Source: Bacillus shivajii | Lineage (GTDB): Bacteria > Bacillota > Bacilli > Bacillales > Salisediminibacteriaceae | Assembly: GCF_020519665.1 (NCBI RefSeq) | Contig: NZ_CP084703.1 | Span: forward strand, 1,116,001-1,180,000 | DNA length: 64,000 nt | Direction: 5' to 3' | In this document: one piece after another, positions 1 to 8,847 of the stretch | Layout of the letters: every line of letters starts with the position of its first letter | How positions within the stretch are numbered: the first letter of the stretch is position 1 | Notes under the pieces: model-generated | The model's input: only the letters and a program-made list of their open reading frames with translations | Databases searched by the model: none | Told to the model about the DNA's origin: nothing | Position numbers and translations under genes: made by a program

Positions 1-43
1 TGAATGGTTAGTAATATAGGCGTTAACTGATCGTCACTTCTTT

Positions 44-72
44 TCATTTATTTATAGTTTCTCTCATACAAT
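44..72 (+). promoter_or_regulatory. Possible sigma-E promoter of spoVR
   Basis: CATACAAT at 65-72 matches the sigma-E -10 consensus, with TCATTTAT at 44-51 as a loose -35 about 14 bases upstream. spoVR is a sigma-E gene in Bacillus subtilis, so the match is expected; the -35 is weak. Confidence 0.5.
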
Positions 73-103
73 GAGATAAGACATTGGCAGGGAGGGAAAA
101 CCG

Positions 104-1528
104 ATGGAAAGGGACGACCAAGCGATTACTAAGGCGATTGATGAAATCACTGAAATTGCTGAAGGGTTCGGGCTTGATTTTTACCCAATGCGTTATGAGA
201 TCTGTCCGGCAGACATTATTTATACGTTTGGTGCTTATGGTATGCCAACGAGGTTTTCACATTGGAGCTTTGGTAAACAGTTTCATAAGATGAAATTGCA
301 ATATGACTTAGGATTAAGTAAGATTTACGAGCTCGTTATTAACTCTGACCCTTGTTATGCATTTTTACTAGACACGAACTCGTTAATTCAAAATAAGTTA
401 ATTATTGCTCATGTGCTTGCGCATTGTGACTTCTTCAAAAATAATGTTCGTTTTTCAAACACAAGGCGAGATATGGTTGAGAGTATGACAGCGACTGCTG
501 AAAGGATCGCACATTATGAATTAGTTCATGGTAAAGAAGAGGTAGAAACGTTTTTAGATGCTGTATTAGCAATCCAAGAACATATTGACCCTAGCCTAGT
601 TAGACCAAAGTTAAGTTGGACGAAAGAAGATGTGTATTTTGAAGAAGATGATGATTATCCGCAAGTAAGTAGTGATTATGATGACTTATGGGGGATTGAT
701 GATTCCGATAAAAAAGAAAAGCCTATAAAGAGGAAAAAGAAAAAGAAGTTGCCGCCACAACCTGAGAAAGATATTTTATTGTTTATTGAAGAATACAGTC
801 GTGAGTTGGAAGATTGGCAGCGGGATATTTTGACGATGATGCGTGAGGAAATGCTATATTTTTGGCCACAGCTTGAAACAAAGATTATGAACGAAGGCTG
901 GGCATCTTATTGGCATCAACGGATTCTACGTGAAATGAACTTAACAGCTGAGGAATCGGTTGAGTTTGCGAAGCTGAATGCAGGAGTCGTGCAACCGTCA
1001 AAAACACAAATTAATCCGTATTATCTAGGGTTGAAAATATTCGAAGATATTGAAGAGCGTTATAACAAACCAACAGATGACATGAAAGCGAAGCAAGGTG
1101 TGAAACCAAACAGTGGCAGAGAAAAAATCTTTGAAGTACGAGAAATTGAATCAGATATATCATTTATCCGAAATTATTTAACAAAAGATCTCGTTTTACG
1201 TGAAGATATGTATTTGTTCCAGAAAAAAGGTCGTGATTATAAAGTTGTCGATAAAGAATGGGAGCAAGTTCGTGACCAACTAATATCAAGTCGTGTGAAC
1301 GGCGGGTTTCCATATATTGTAGTAAAGGATGGCGACCATTTGAAAAACGGTGAATTGCTCTTGTCACATGAGTATGAAGGGATTGAATTAGATACCCAAT
1401 ACCTAGAAAAAACGTTGCCATATGTCTATCAGCTATGGGGCCGCCCAGTTCACATTGAAACAGTGCTCGCTGAAAGAAACATTGTATTTACGTACGATGG
1501 TAGAAAAATTCATAAAAGATATAAGTAA
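104..1528 (+). CDS. spoVR: SpoVR family protein
   Basis: A 474-aa protein of the SpoVR family, required for normal spore cortex formation in B. subtilis; its biochemical activity is not established. The family signature region near the N-terminus ([20 protein letters not shown], roughly residues 27-46), the [12 protein letters not shown] segment near residue 105 and the [12 protein letters not shown] segment in the middle are clear. Residues about 180-225 form an acidic then very lysine-rich linker (EEDDDYPQ then KRKKKKK). The start has a strong GGGAGGG site at 90-96. A sigma-E-like -10 lies upstream. The gene appears monocistronic, because a palindromic repeat element follows its stop codon at once. 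Confidence 0.95.
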   Translation: MERDDQAITKAIDEITEIAEGFGLDFYPMRYEICPADIIYTFGAYGMPTRFSHWSFGKQFHKMKLQYDLGLSKIYELVINSDPCYAFLLDTNSLIQNKLIIAHVLAHCDFFKNNVRFSNTRRDMVESMTATAERIAHYELVHGKEEVETFLDAVLAIQEHIDPSLVRPKLSWTKEDVYFEEDDDYPQVSSDYDDLWGIDDSDKKEKPIKRKKKKKLPPQPEKDILLFIEEYSRELEDWQRDILTMMREEMLYFWPQLETKIMNEGWASYWHQRILREMNLTAEESVEFAKLNAGVVQPSKTQINPYYLGLKIFEDIEERYNKPTDDMKAKQGVKPNSGREKIFEVREIESDISFIRNYLTKDLVLREDMYLFQKKGRDYKVVDKEWEQVRDQLISSRVNGGFPYIVVKDGDHLKNGELLLSHEYEGIELDTQYLEKTLPYVYQLWGRPVHIETVLAERNIVFTYDGRKIHKRYK

Positions 1529-1531
1529 ATA

Positions 1532-1652
1532 AAAAGAGGATGACTCATAAGTGCCTGGCTTCTCCATCCTATTGCAAGATATAGATCATTAAGTTCTATT
1601 TTTATCTTGTTATGGCGGTGCCTGGCACTTTGCTTTTGAGTGATCCTCTTTT
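1532..1652. repeat. Copy A of a ~115-bp element with long terminal inverted repeats
   Basis: The ends AAAAGAGGATGACTCATAAG and CTTTTGAGTGATCCTCTTTT are imperfect inverted repeats, and GTGCCTGGC lies just inside. The region at 13579-13693 carries the same element in the opposite orientation. It fills the space between the stop codons of spoVR and the convergent Lrp gene, so it could act as a bidirectional terminator. No ORF is present. Confidence 0.8.
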
Positions 1653-2100
1653 ATAATTTTAACCCTGTTCGACTTCGGAATCGTCGCAATAATATATGGC
1701 TTTCTACTCGTGTAATTCCTTCTAATGCGTATAGTTCTTCGTTTATAAAGTGTTCTAGTTTTATAAAATCTTCAACAAGAACATGCATATGTAATGTACT
1801 TGGACCGGTCATTTGATAACAGCTGGCAACTTTCGGGTTACTAGCGAGTGATTCGGCCACTTGAACGAGTGAACTTGGTTCACAATCGACTTCAAAAAAA
1901 GCAGAAACTCCTTTACCAACTTTTTCTGAATTAATAACGACAGTAAATTTTTCTATAACACCGTTTTCCGTTAATTGATTAACTCTTTCTCGGACGGAAA
2001 CACGGGATAAATTTAATTCCTTTCCAATATCTACGTATGACATTCTTCCATTTTCCATTAACAGTTCTAAAATCTTTCTGTCTGTCTCATCAATCTTCAT
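1651..2100 (-). CDS. Lrp/AsnC family transcriptional regulator
   Basis: A 149-aa Lrp/AsnC-type regulator. The N-terminal winged helix is seen at residues 4-60 (DETDRKILELLMENGRMS, then IGKELNLSRVSVRERVNQL), followed by a C-terminal RAM-type ligand domain. These proteins usually sense amino acids and bind DNA as octamers. The start at 2100 is chosen because GGGAGGTGG sits just upstream and the HTH begins directly after it; the longer reading frame to 2187 would add 29 residues with no family match. No target gene is adjacent in an operon, so its regulon cannot be told. The stop abuts the inverted-repeat element shared with spoVR. Confidence 0.92.
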   Translation of the reverse strand: MKIDETDRKILELLMENGRMSYVDIGKELNLSRVSVRERVNQLTENGVIEKFTVVINSEKVGKGVSAFFEVDCEPSSLVQVAESLASNPKVASCYQMTGPSTLHMHVLVEDFIKLEHFINEELYALEGITRVESHILLRRFRSRTGLKL

Positions 2101-2341
2101 CCCTTTCACCACCTCCCTAATATCGATCACTCTAAGAACATTATAAGTGTATTTGTAGTATCTTTCTTTAAGAGTTTTCCTTATCAACAGAAGAGTTAAT
2201 TTTCGGAAATTTAAGATACCTTGTCTATATGATTATAACATGTCATTTATATTGGTGGTACGAAGTGTAGATGAAAATAATAGATTATGGCGACTTATGT
2301 TGATTAAGTGGAAAAGTGGGAGATTTAGAAGGAAATTGTTG

Positions 2342-2364
2342 AAAGGGCTGCAAGACAGCCCTTT
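2342..2364 (+). terminator. Hairpin terminator-like structure upstream of ktrA
   Basis: AAAGGGCTG and CAGCCCTTT pair around a 5-base loop and are followed by a short TTTTG run. No convincing gene ends here, so it may insulate ktrA from upstream transcription or act in a leader. Confidence 0.5.
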
Positions 2365-2487
2365 TGATCAATGATCATTCACTTATGAAGTAGTTTCTAC
2401 TTTTGAGAATGCTTTTTTTAATTGGTAGATCGTTTGCATTAAAAAAAGAAGAAGAAATTAAAATAAAAAAGTGTCATGTTTTTTATA

Positions 2488-2516
2488 TTGACAATGGTAA
2501 AAGCGAAGAGTAAATT
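2488..2516 (+). promoter_or_regulatory. Sigma-A promoter of ktrA
   Basis: TTGACA at 2488-2493 and TAAATT at 2511-2516 are spaced by 17 bases. The predicted leader is about 100 bases. I looked for the c-di-AMP (ydaO) riboswitch that precedes ktrAB in B. subtilis and could not recognise one. Confidence 0.5.
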
Positions 2517-2624
2517 ATCATATATAAATTCATACATAAAACAGTGAAGGTGCGAATCCTTTTTTATACTATGGAACAATGCACATATCCTAGTGATTTG
2601 TTTAATTATCAAGGAGATGAATCT

Positions 2625-3287
2625 ATGGCTAAAGGTAAACAGTTCGTTGTAATCGGACTTGGAAGGTTCGGTGGCAGTGTTTGTAAAGAGTTGATTTCTC
2701 AAGGTCACGAAGTACTTGTGATTGATTCCCAAGAAGATAAAGTAAATGAATTTGCAAATGTTGCAACACATGCCGTTGTTGCTAACGCGACAGATGAAGC
2801 GATGCTTCGCTCGTTAGGTATACGAAACTTTGATCATGTTGTCGTAGCAATTGGTGATAATATTCAAGCAAGTATATTAACTACTCTTTTATTAAAAGAA
2901 TTAGGAATAGAAAATGTTTGGGTGAAAGCAAAGAATGACTATCACCATAAAGTACTAGAAAAAATTGGTGCCGATCAGGTCGTTCATCCAGAAAATGATA
3001 TGGGAAGACGTATCGCACAGCAAATGGCAGATGAAAAAGTCATCGACTTTATCGAGCTTTCAGATGAATATAGTATTGTCGAATTAATTGCTTCATCTAA
3101 ACTTGAAGGGAAAACATTAATTGACCTTGATATCCGGGCAAAATATGGGATTACGATTTTAGCAATTAAACAAGGTGAGGAAATTAATATTTCACCTGAA
3201 CCTGATTATAAAATTGTAAAAGGCGATTTGCTTATCGTTATTGGTCATAACAAAGACATCAAGCGATTTGAAGATCTAGCGATGTAG
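2625..3287 (+). CDS. ktrA: Potassium uptake regulator KtrA (RCK subunit)
   Basis: A 220-aa RCK protein that forms the cytosolic octameric ring gating a KtrB-type potassium channel. The RCK_N Rossmann motif GLGRFGGS is at about residues 11-18, the gating-ligand region ANATDEAMLRSLGIRNFD follows, and an RCK_C (TrkA_C) domain occupies about residues 140-220, where c-di-AMP binds in B. subtilis KtrA. The C-terminus (KDIKRFEDLAM) resembles KtrA more than KtrC. ATG 2625 has AAGGAGATG at 2611-2619; the longer frame from 2544 lacks such a site. No ktrB lies downstream: the gene is followed by a terminator and a convergent catalase. The partner must be encoded elsewhere. Confidence 0.93.
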   Translation: MAKGKQFVVIGLGRFGGSVCKELISQGHEVLVIDSQEDKVNEFANVATHAVVANATDEAMLRSLGIRNFDHVVVAIGDNIQASILTTLLLKELGIENVWVKAKNDYHHKVLEKIGADQVVHPENDMGRRIAQQMADEKVIDFIELSDEYSIVELIASSKLEGKTLIDLDIRAKYGITILAIKQGEEINISPEPDYKIVKGDLLIVIGHNKDIKRFEDLAM

Positions 3288-3314
3288 TAAATAAAGAAAA
3301 GAAAAATAATAAAA

Positions 3315-3352
3315 CACAGTGACTCGGTTTACTAGTCGCTATCACTGTGATT
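3315..3352. terminator. Bidirectional terminator between ktrA and Mn catalase
   Basis: CACAGTGA (3315-3322) pairs with TCACTGTG (3342-3349), followed by ATTTTGTTGTTTT on the plus strand and preceded by AAAATAATAAAA for minus-strand use. Confidence 0.7.
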
Positions 3353-3364
3353 TTGTTGTTTTCA

Positions 3365-4216
3365 TTAACCTTTATTTATATCAATATGTTTGTCACGAAT
3401 CGTTGGCAACGTGTTGTGAATATATGGGGGAGCAGGACTAAGGTCAGGAGCTGGACCAAATGCAGGCGGTGGTGAAACGTAATTGAAGTGACTTAAACCA
3501 TCCATACTTCTTCCTCTTGCCCATCTTCCTCGTTTACTTTCTTCACCTTCTGATAAATTGTAGAAGTCGTATGCTACATCTTGTTTTTCTAATTCACGTG
3601 GGAAAGTACTCGGTACAACAATGTTTTCTTGTGCTTCAAGTTCAGCGATGGCTGCTTTCCACATATTTTGATGCATCGTATCTCGAGCAATTAAAAATGA
3701 TAACATATCTTTTACACTAGGGTCTGTCGTTGTTTCGTAAAGTCGAACAGCTTGTAGGCGTCCTTGAGATTCGGCGTTTAAATTAGCACGGAAATCAGCT
3801 AAAAGATTGCCACTAGCGATGATATAATCTGCTGTCCAACTGTTGCCGTTACTATCAGCAGGCATAGCCCCTAGTCCTGAAACGATTGCGTGTTGTGGAT
3901 TCATTCCTCCTAATATAGCTCCTACGACAGGATTTTGTGCAGCAATTTCCTGGTCTCCAACGGGTGCCTTATCCAGAAGACGAGCAATCATTGTGGCGAG
4001 CATCTCTACATGGGCTAATTCTTCTGTACCAACATCCATCAGTAAGTCACGATACTTTTCATCTCCACGGAAGTTCCAACCTTGAAATAAATATTGCAAT
4101 GACACGGAAATTTCTCCAAATTGGCCGCCTAAAATTTCTTGAAGCTGTCTAGCAAACATCGGATCAGGTCTAGATGGACGAGCTTCATATTGCAACTCCT
4201 TGATATGATAAAACAT
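3365..4216 (-). CDS. Manganese catalase
   Basis: A 283-aa non-haem catalase that removes hydrogen peroxide with a di-manganese centre. The ferritin-like ligand pattern is complete: Glu in GQFGEISVSLQYL (about residue 35), EELAHVE with Glu and His (about 66-70), Glu in LNAESQGR (about 145) and His in RDTMHQNMW (about 180). Length matches YdbD-like Bacillus enzymes rather than the shorter CotJC. The C-terminal about 60 residues are Pro-rich (PPPAFGPAPDLSPAPP) and probably wrap a neighbouring subunit. A YdbD-type enzyme would be cytosolic or spore-associated. ATG 4216 has a GGAGGGG site. Confidence 0.95.
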   Translation of the reverse strand: MFYHIKELQYEARPSRPDPMFARQLQEILGGQFGEISVSLQYLFQGWNFRGDEKYRDLLMDVGTEELAHVEMLATMIARLLDKAPVGDQEIAAQNPVVGAILGGMNPQHAIVSGLGAMPADSNGNSWTADYIIASGNLLADFRANLNAESQGRLQAVRLYETTTDPSVKDMLSFLIARDTMHQNMWKAAIAELEAQENIVVPSTFPRELEKQDVAYDFYNLSEGEESKRGRWARGRSMDGLSHFNYVSPPPAFGPAPDLSPAPPYIHNTLPTIRDKHIDINKG

Positions 4217-4300
4217 ACTATCCCCTCCATTATAAACACTCTATATTTAGTCTATTTTCCAAATACTTGTCACAGACCAATGTTTGTAATTGGAAATCAA

Positions 4301-4323
4301 AACCAGGTGCCTGGCACCTGGTT
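4301..4323. repeat. GTGCCTGGCAC palindrome, copy 1
   Basis: A perfect 11-1-11 palindrome with core CAGGTGCCTGGCACCTG lies between the divergent catalase and ppaC genes. It is the only copy of this family in the window placed between divergent genes. Confidence 0.85.
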
Positions 4324-4417
4324 AAAAATGGTATTTATAAAAATTGCTGATTTTTTTATGATTAAAGTTGTATTTTTGTTCGTGAAGTGGTAGAAATGAT
4401 TTGGAGGAGTGATACAT

Positions 4418-5344
4418 ATGACAAAGGTGTTTATTTTTGGACACAAAAACCCTGATACGGATACGATTTGTTCGGCAATTGCCTATGCAGATTTAAAGAA
4501 GAGTCTTGGTATGGATGCTGAACCTGTCAGATTAGGCGAAGTTAATGGTGAGACAGAGTATGCATTAAACCAATTTCATGCTGAAAGCCCGCGTCTAATT
4601 TCAAAGGCATCTGATGAAGTAAATGAAGTTATATTAGTTGACCATAATGAATTCCAACAAAGTGTGGAGGACATTAAAGATGTTCGAATTCTTGAAGTGA
4701 TTGACCACCATAAAGTTTCGAACTTCGAAACGAGTGATCCATTATATTTCCGAGCAGAACCAGTTGGGTGTACGGCAACAATTCTTTATAAGCTATATAA
4801 AGAAAACAATGTTGAGATTCCAAAAAATATCGCTGGACTTATGCTTTCTGCGATCATTTCTGACTCACTACTATTTAACTCACCGACTTGTACAGAAGAA
4901 GATGTACAAGTTGCTGAAAAACTTGCTGAAATTTCGGGTGTTGATGCGAAAGAATATGGTCTTGAAATGCTGAAAGCTGGTGCGGATTTAAGCGACAAGT
5001 CTGTTGAACAGCTAATTTCTTTAGACGCAAAAGAATTCCAGATGGGTGAGAGTAAAGTTGAAGTTGCTCAAGTAAACACAGTTGATCCGAAAGAAGTTTT
5101 TGCCCAACAAGAAGAAATTACAAAAGCGATTGAAAAAACGATGAAAGAGAAAGGTTTAGACCTTTTCTTATTCCTCGTTACAGACATCCTAGAAAATGAT
5201 TCTCACGCGTTAGCTGTCGGTGAGCCGACAGCAGCGGTAGAAGAGGCGTTTAACGTACAGCTTCATGACCAAACAGCGATTTTAAAAGGCGTCGTTTCTC
5301 GTAAAAAACAAGTCGTACCTCAGTTAACTGAAGCGATGAAATAA
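4418..5344 (+). CDS. ppaC: Manganese-dependent inorganic pyrophosphatase (family II)
   Basis: A 308-aa family II pyrophosphatase, which hydrolyses PPi to phosphate and pulls biosynthetic reactions forward. DHH-domain motifs are all visible: [17 protein letters not shown] (His8, Asp12, Asp14 region), [11 protein letters not shown] in [10 protein letters not shown] (about residue 96), and the C-terminal active-site motif [10 protein letters not shown] near the end. Length is standard. The start at ATG 4418 has GGAGGA at 4403-4408; GTG 4409 overlaps that site and is less likely. The gene is monocistronic, with a hairpin terminator following. Confidence 0.96.
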   Translation: MTKVFIFGHKNPDTDTICSAIAYADLKKSLGMDAEPVRLGEVNGETEYALNQFHAESPRLISKASDEVNEVILVDHNEFQQSVEDIKDVRILEVIDHHKVSNFETSDPLYFRAEPVGCTATILYKLYKENNVEIPKNIAGLMLSAIISDSLLFNSPTCTEEDVQVAEKLAEISGVDAKEYGLEMLKAGADLSDKSVEQLISLDAKEFQMGESKVEVAQVNTVDPKEVFAQQEEITKAIEKTMKEKGLDLFLFLVTDILENDSHALAVGEPTAAVEEAFNVQLHDQTAILKGVVSRKKQVVPQLTEAMK

Positions 5345-5354
5345 TGAAAGAGGG

Positions 5355-5386
5355 AAAAGGTTGTTCCAGCGGGAGCAACCTTTTTT
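5355..5386 (+). terminator. Terminator of ppaC
   Basis: AAAGGTTGTTCC pairs with GGAGCAACCTTT around AGCG, followed by TTT. Confidence 0.85.
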
Positions 5387-5425
5387 AGTCTAACTTGAAA
5401 ATAAATTCTTAATTTGGAAACACAT

Positions 5426-5585
5426 GTTGCTTCTTCCTCTACTAGCTTATGCTAAGTAGCTGGATGCGTCGGCGCAGCTCTTAGTGGTTCGGCGAAGCTG
5501 TGTTTGTTGCTTCTTCCTCTACTAGCTTATGCTAAGTAGCTGGATGCGTCGGCGCAGCTCTCAGTGGTTCGGTGAAGCTGTGTTT
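5426..5585. repeat. Two tandem 80-bp units
   Basis: Bases 5426-5505 and 5506-5585 are direct repeats with two differences (TTAG/TCAG and GGCG/GGTG). Each unit contains GGATGCGTCGGCGCAGCTC, which recurs in diverged form near 52885 and 52975. No ORF of note, and the stretch between ppaC and the peptidase holds nothing else recognisable. Confidence 0.9.
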
Positions 5586-5689
5586 GTTGCTTCGCTTTCA
5601 CGAAGCACTATGGAAAAATGTTTTTCATTCGTGCATGAAGTACTTCAATTTTTGCTCATACTAAAGAAAACTATGTAGGAGTGACATGT

Positions 5690-6766
5690 ATGGAGCAAAA
5701 GAAAATGGAATTAATGAAAGAGTTAACAGATACAGAAGGGGTTCCAGGCTTTGAAGACCGCATTTATAACGTCATGAAAACAAGAATCTCTTCTTTTTCA
5801 AATACAATTGAGACTGATAATTTAGGAAGTCTTGTCGGTAAAATGGGAGACGGTGAAAAGAAAATTCTCCTTGCAGGGCACTTAGATGAAGTTGGATTTA
5901 TTATAAGTCATATTACGAAAGATGGTTTTTTAAAGTTCCGTGCGTTAGGTGGATGGTGGGGCCACGTTATGCTTTCACAACGAGTGAAAGTGATGACAAA
6001 TAAAGGGGACTTAACGGGCGTCATTGGCTCAAAAGCTCCTCACGTACTAAAACCTGAAGAAAGAAAAAAAGTTCTCGAAATCGATAAAATGTTTATAGAT
6101 ATTGGTGCGAGAAATCGTGAAGAGGCAGAGTCATTTGGTGTAAGAGTTGGTGATCCTGTTACAACGATTTGTCCATTTGAAATTCTTCCAAATGATAAGA
6201 TGTTATTAGCGAGAAACTGGGATAACCGTGCTGGTTGTTATATTTCATTACGAGTGATGGAAGAGTTGAAAGGGCAGTCACTGCCAAATACATTATATTC
6301 AGGTGCTACAGTTCAAGAAGAAGTTGGATTACGTGGCGCTGAAACACTTGCACATAAGATTAATCCGGATATTGCATTTGCAACCGATGTTGGTGTTGCA
6401 ACAGATACACCTGGAATGAGTAGCGAAGAAGGAACACTTGCATTAGGTGATGGTCCGATTTTAGGATTCCTAGATCGCTCAATGGTACCTCATAGAAAAC
6501 TTCGTGATTTTGTCGTTGAAACTGCAAAATCAAATAACATTCCTTATCAACTAGAATTAATGGATGGGGGAGCGACAGACGGAGGCAAGTTCCATTTAGC
6601 TCATGCTGGTGTTCCAACAATGGTTGTCAGTGTACCATCACGATACATCCATAGTCACGTTTCACTCGTTCATTTCGACGACTTAGAAAATGCCGTAAAG
6701 CTATTAGTAAAAGTGATTACATCATTAGATTCATCTACGATTGAACAAGTTAAAGGATTAGGGTAG
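5690..6766 (+). CDS. M42 family metallopeptidase (glutamyl aminopeptidase type)
   Basis: A 358-aa cobalt/zinc aminopeptidase of family M42 (YsdC/FrvX group), which trims N-termini of peptides in the cytosol as a dodecameric shell. Metal and catalytic residues are present in order: His and Asp in GHLDEVGF (about 62-69), Asp in ARNWDNRAGC (about 180), catalytic Glu pair in VQEEVGLRGA (about 212), Asp in ATDVGV (about 235) and His in RYIHSHVSLVHFDD (about 320). ATG 5690 has TAGGAG eight bases upstream; GTG 5681 overlaps it. A GTGCCTGGCAC palindrome follows and separates it from convergent pgeF. Confidence 0.93.
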   Translation: MEQKKMELMKELTDTEGVPGFEDRIYNVMKTRISSFSNTIETDNLGSLVGKMGDGEKKILLAGHLDEVGFIISHITKDGFLKFRALGGWWGHVMLSQRVKVMTNKGDLTGVIGSKAPHVLKPEERKKVLEIDKMFIDIGARNREEAESFGVRVGDPVTTICPFEILPNDKMLLARNWDNRAGCYISLRVMEELKGQSLPNTLYSGATVQEEVGLRGAETLAHKINPDIAFATDVGVATDTPGMSSEEGTLALGDGPILGFLDRSMVPHRKLRDFVVETAKSNNIPYQLELMDGGATDGGKFHLAHAGVPTMVVSVPSRYIHSHVSLVHFDDLENAVKLLVKVITSLDSSTIEQVKGLG

Positions 6767-6776
6767 GATAAAGTGC

Positions 6777-6823
6777 AAAGTGCCAGGCACCTGGAAGGTT
6801 ATTTCCAGGTGCCTGGCACCTTT
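6777..6823. repeat. GTGCCTGGCAC palindrome, copy 2 (bidirectional terminator)
   Basis: AAAGTGCCAGGCACCTGGAA (6777-6796) pairs with the arm at 6803-6823, giving about 19 base pairs with one bulge and flanking T/A runs. It lies between convergent stop codons. Confidence 0.85.
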
Positions 6824-6828
6824 TATCT

Positions 6829-7659
6829 TTATCTAGTTTCTTTCATTCCGATGAAGCTGAGCATACGCCCTGTTTTTCCTTGGTCCCTACGGTGTGAGAA
6901 AAATAATGTATCTTCGCAACTTGTGCAATAAGAAGATACGTCAATATTTTCTTGTAAAACTCCAGCTTGGACGAGCAACATTTTATTTAATTTTTTTAAA
7001 TCAAGCGTGTATTGTCCTTTGCTTACTTCTTTGTAAGGGAGTTCAGTTGGCTGTTTTAAAACTTCTTTGACAAAATCAATGACATAATCGTCGACGACAT
7101 AACAACAAGAGCCAATGGATGGACCGATAGCAGCGTAAATATTAGCTGGATCTATCGCTTCTTCGTTTTTCCACGTACGTACCATTTCCCCACTAATATC
7201 CTTTACAGTACCTTTCCATCCTGCATGAGCAACGCCAACCAAATTTTTATCAGGTCCTAGGAAATAGATTGGAACACAATCTGCGTAGCACAATGTTAAA
7301 AGGACATTGCTCTCATTTGTATAAAGGCCGTCTGTGCCTTTAATCGCGTCGTCGTAATTGAGCACACCTTTTCCAGCGTCATCCTTTGTCACTTTAGCAA
7401 TGCTGTTCTCATGAACTTGATCGGCACACGCCCAACGAGTCATAGGGAAGCCGAGATGTTCAGCAAGTAGGTTTCTGTTTTTTACGACCGTTTCACAATT
7501 GTCATTTACATGCAGACATAGGTTTAACGAAGAATACTCTCCTCCACTAACCCCACCTTGTTTTGTAGTAAAACCGGCAATGACATTCCCTTTGAGAGAA
7601 TTCCATCTATTTAAAAAAGTGGCGTACTTTTGATCTTTAGAAAATGGTTCAACGTTCAT
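6829..7659 (-). CDS. pgeF: Peptidoglycan editing factor PgeF (laccase-domain, DUF152)
   Basis: A 276-aa member of the multicopper-oxidase-like YfiH/LACC1 family (B. subtilis YlmD). The E. coli protein removes wrongly incorporated L-Ser from UDP-MurNAc; other members are purine nucleosidases. Zinc-site residues are visible: His in DQVHENS, Cys in LCYADCVPIYF and His in GVAHAGWKGT. ATG 7659 has AAAGGGTG upstream. An extended frame to 7890 adds a KLFVFTQ heptad series, but that is only translation of a 21-bp tandem repeat and is not part of the protein. Here the gene is separate from any ylm/division cluster. Confidence 0.9.
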   Translation of the reverse strand: MNVEPFSKDQKYATFLNRWNSLKGNVIAGFTTKQGGVSGGEYSSLNLCLHVNDNCETVVKNRNLLAEHLGFPMTRWACADQVHENSIAKVTKDDAGKGVLNYDDAIKGTDGLYTNESNVLLTLCYADCVPIYFLGPDKNLVGVAHAGWKGTVKDISGEMVRTWKNEEAIDPANIYAAIGPSIGSCCYVVDDYVIDFVKEVLKQPTELPYKEVSKGQYTLDLKKLNKMLLVQAGVLQENIDVSSYCTSCEDTLFFSHRRDQGKTGRMLSFIGMKETR

Positions 7660-7720
7660 TTGGAAACACCCTTTTCGTATAATAATCATCCTAATTTTAG
7701 CATATTCGAGACCTTTAAGA

Positions 7721-7888
7721 GTGAATACAAATAACTTTTGGGTGGATACGAACAACTTTTGGGTGAATACGAACAACTTTTGGGTAAATACGAATAACTT
7801 TTGGGTGAATACGAACAACTTTTGGGTAAATACGAATAACTCTTGGGTGAATACGAATAACTCTTGAGAAAATACGGATAGACTTTGC
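7721..7888. repeat. Eight 21-bp tandem repeats in front of pgeF
   Basis: Units start at 7721, 7742, 7763, 7784, 7805, 7826, 7847 and 7868. The typical unit is GTGAATACGAACAACTTTTG plus G; variation is mostly A/G and C/T at fixed sites (GTGAA/GTAAA, GAACA/GAATA), with alternation between neighbouring units. The outer units are the most diverged. Because 21 is a multiple of three, several frames stay open on the minus strand, which creates artificial heptad proteins. Confidence 0.95.
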
Positions 7889-7976
7889 AAGGAAAAGGAT
7901 TAGCCAACTGTTATTAACGCGTGAGTTTTAAGCTTTATTTTGAAAAGTGTATGTAAGGGCAATTCGCTATTTTATC

Positions 7977-8465
7977 TCATGAAGGAGAAAGGAGGAAAAA
8001 ATCTTTTAACTCCCCATCATCTAAACAATAAAGGAAACAAACCCATGGGGATGAAAAGTTTGATGAACTGTTTTCGGAGATGATGTCTTTAATACCATGC
8101 TTGAAAAGTTGATCTTCTTTTGTTTCAGCGGATAAAAATACCCATACTTCGGTTAGATCTTGATTATTTTTGCCGAAGAATATGTAAGTCCCTCTATATT
8201 CTATGATTTGCTTAAGGTCAAAGGCACGTAACCTTGTTAGGATTTGTAATATGTAATCGATTATTGCAGACATTCTTAATAAAAAGTCTCCAGAAGTAGA
8301 GAAGAGGGATGAAACGCAAGGATGACATTCTCTGTATATGGTATCTAATAAGTTTTTCTTCTCAATTGTTTTACTTTCTATCATTATTTGTTTCATCATT
8401 TGATTAATTAAGTCTTGTACTGTGGACTTAGATGTTGGACTTTTTGTTCGGTTAATAACTAGCAT
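7977..8465 (-). CDS. Hypothetical protein, second gene of a Fur-box operon
   Basis: A 162-aa soluble protein that I do not recognise. It has no signal peptide and no membrane segment. Residues about 10-110 look helical, and the C-terminal third has several aromatic and Cys residues (ECHPC near 48, WVCFLYCLDDGE near the end). It lies 31 bases after the DUF2325 gene on the same strand, so the two are probably one operon under the Fur-like box at 8848. The start is ATG 8465 (or 8468) after AGAGGTG. A role in iron limitation is inferred only from position. Confidence 0.7.
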   Translation of the reverse strand: MLVINRTKSPTSKSTVQDLINQMMKQIMIESKTIEKKNLLDTIYRECHPCVSSLFSTSGDFLLRMSAIIDYILQILTRLRAFDLKQIIEYRGTYIFFGKNNQDLTEVWVFLSAETKEDQLFKHGIKDIISENSSSNFSSPWVCFLYCLDDGELKDFFLLSPS

Positions 8466-8496
8466 CATATCACCTCTAGGTAAACGAATCGATCAA

Positions 8497-8817
8497 TCAA
8501 TCATCTTTTACTAAGAATGGACAATGCTCACACGCATGTTCACAAGTAACCATCGTTTTATAAATAGAACACCAAGACCTCCGAGAAAAGCAAATAGGGA
8601 TATTCCTCTTTTCAGCACGCCCCTTAATTTTCTTGGCTAAGTTATGATTAATAAAGTCAGTAAGGATAAGGATTAAATCAGTATTATCAGGGATGTCTTT
8701 TCTGATCATACTTTTTTTGCGTCCATCAATATGATTAATCTCCTTAAACCCAAGAGATTCTAAGTGTTTTGGAATAGCTCCTAATTGATCACCACCGATA
8801 ATGAGTAAAGTAGCCAT
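8497..8817 (-). CDS. DUF2325 domain protein with CxxxCxxC tail
   Basis: A 106-aa protein of the DUF2325 family: a Rossmann-like start (MATLLIIGGDQLGAIPKHLE), then a conserved HIDGR(K) region and a C-terminal Cys cluster CEHACEHC near residue 97. The Cys cluster suggests metal or redox binding, but no function is established to my knowledge. ATG 8817 has GGGAGGAG upstream; an alternative start at 8844 lies upstream of this ribosome binding site. A perfect 7-1-7 Fur-like box sits about 30 bases before the start, so expression is probably iron-repressed. First gene of a likely two-gene operon. Confidence 0.85.
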   Translation of the reverse strand: MATLLIIGGDQLGAIPKHLESLGFKEINHIDGRKKSMIRKDIPDNTDLILILTDFINHNLAKKIKGRAEKRNIPICFSRRSWCSIYKTMVTCEHACEHCPFLVKDD

Positions 8818-8847
8818 ATGTATTTTTCTCCTCCCTTTAATCAATAC

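Noticed and set aside
2240-2374. 44-codon ORF ending next to the hairpin before ktrA
   Set aside because: No ribosome binding site and the last codons run into the terminator-like hairpin.
7686-7907. ORF with KSYSYSP heptads, and the KLFVFTQ extension of pgeF
   Set aside because: Both are translations of the 21-bp tandem repeat; pgeF has a proper start at 7659.
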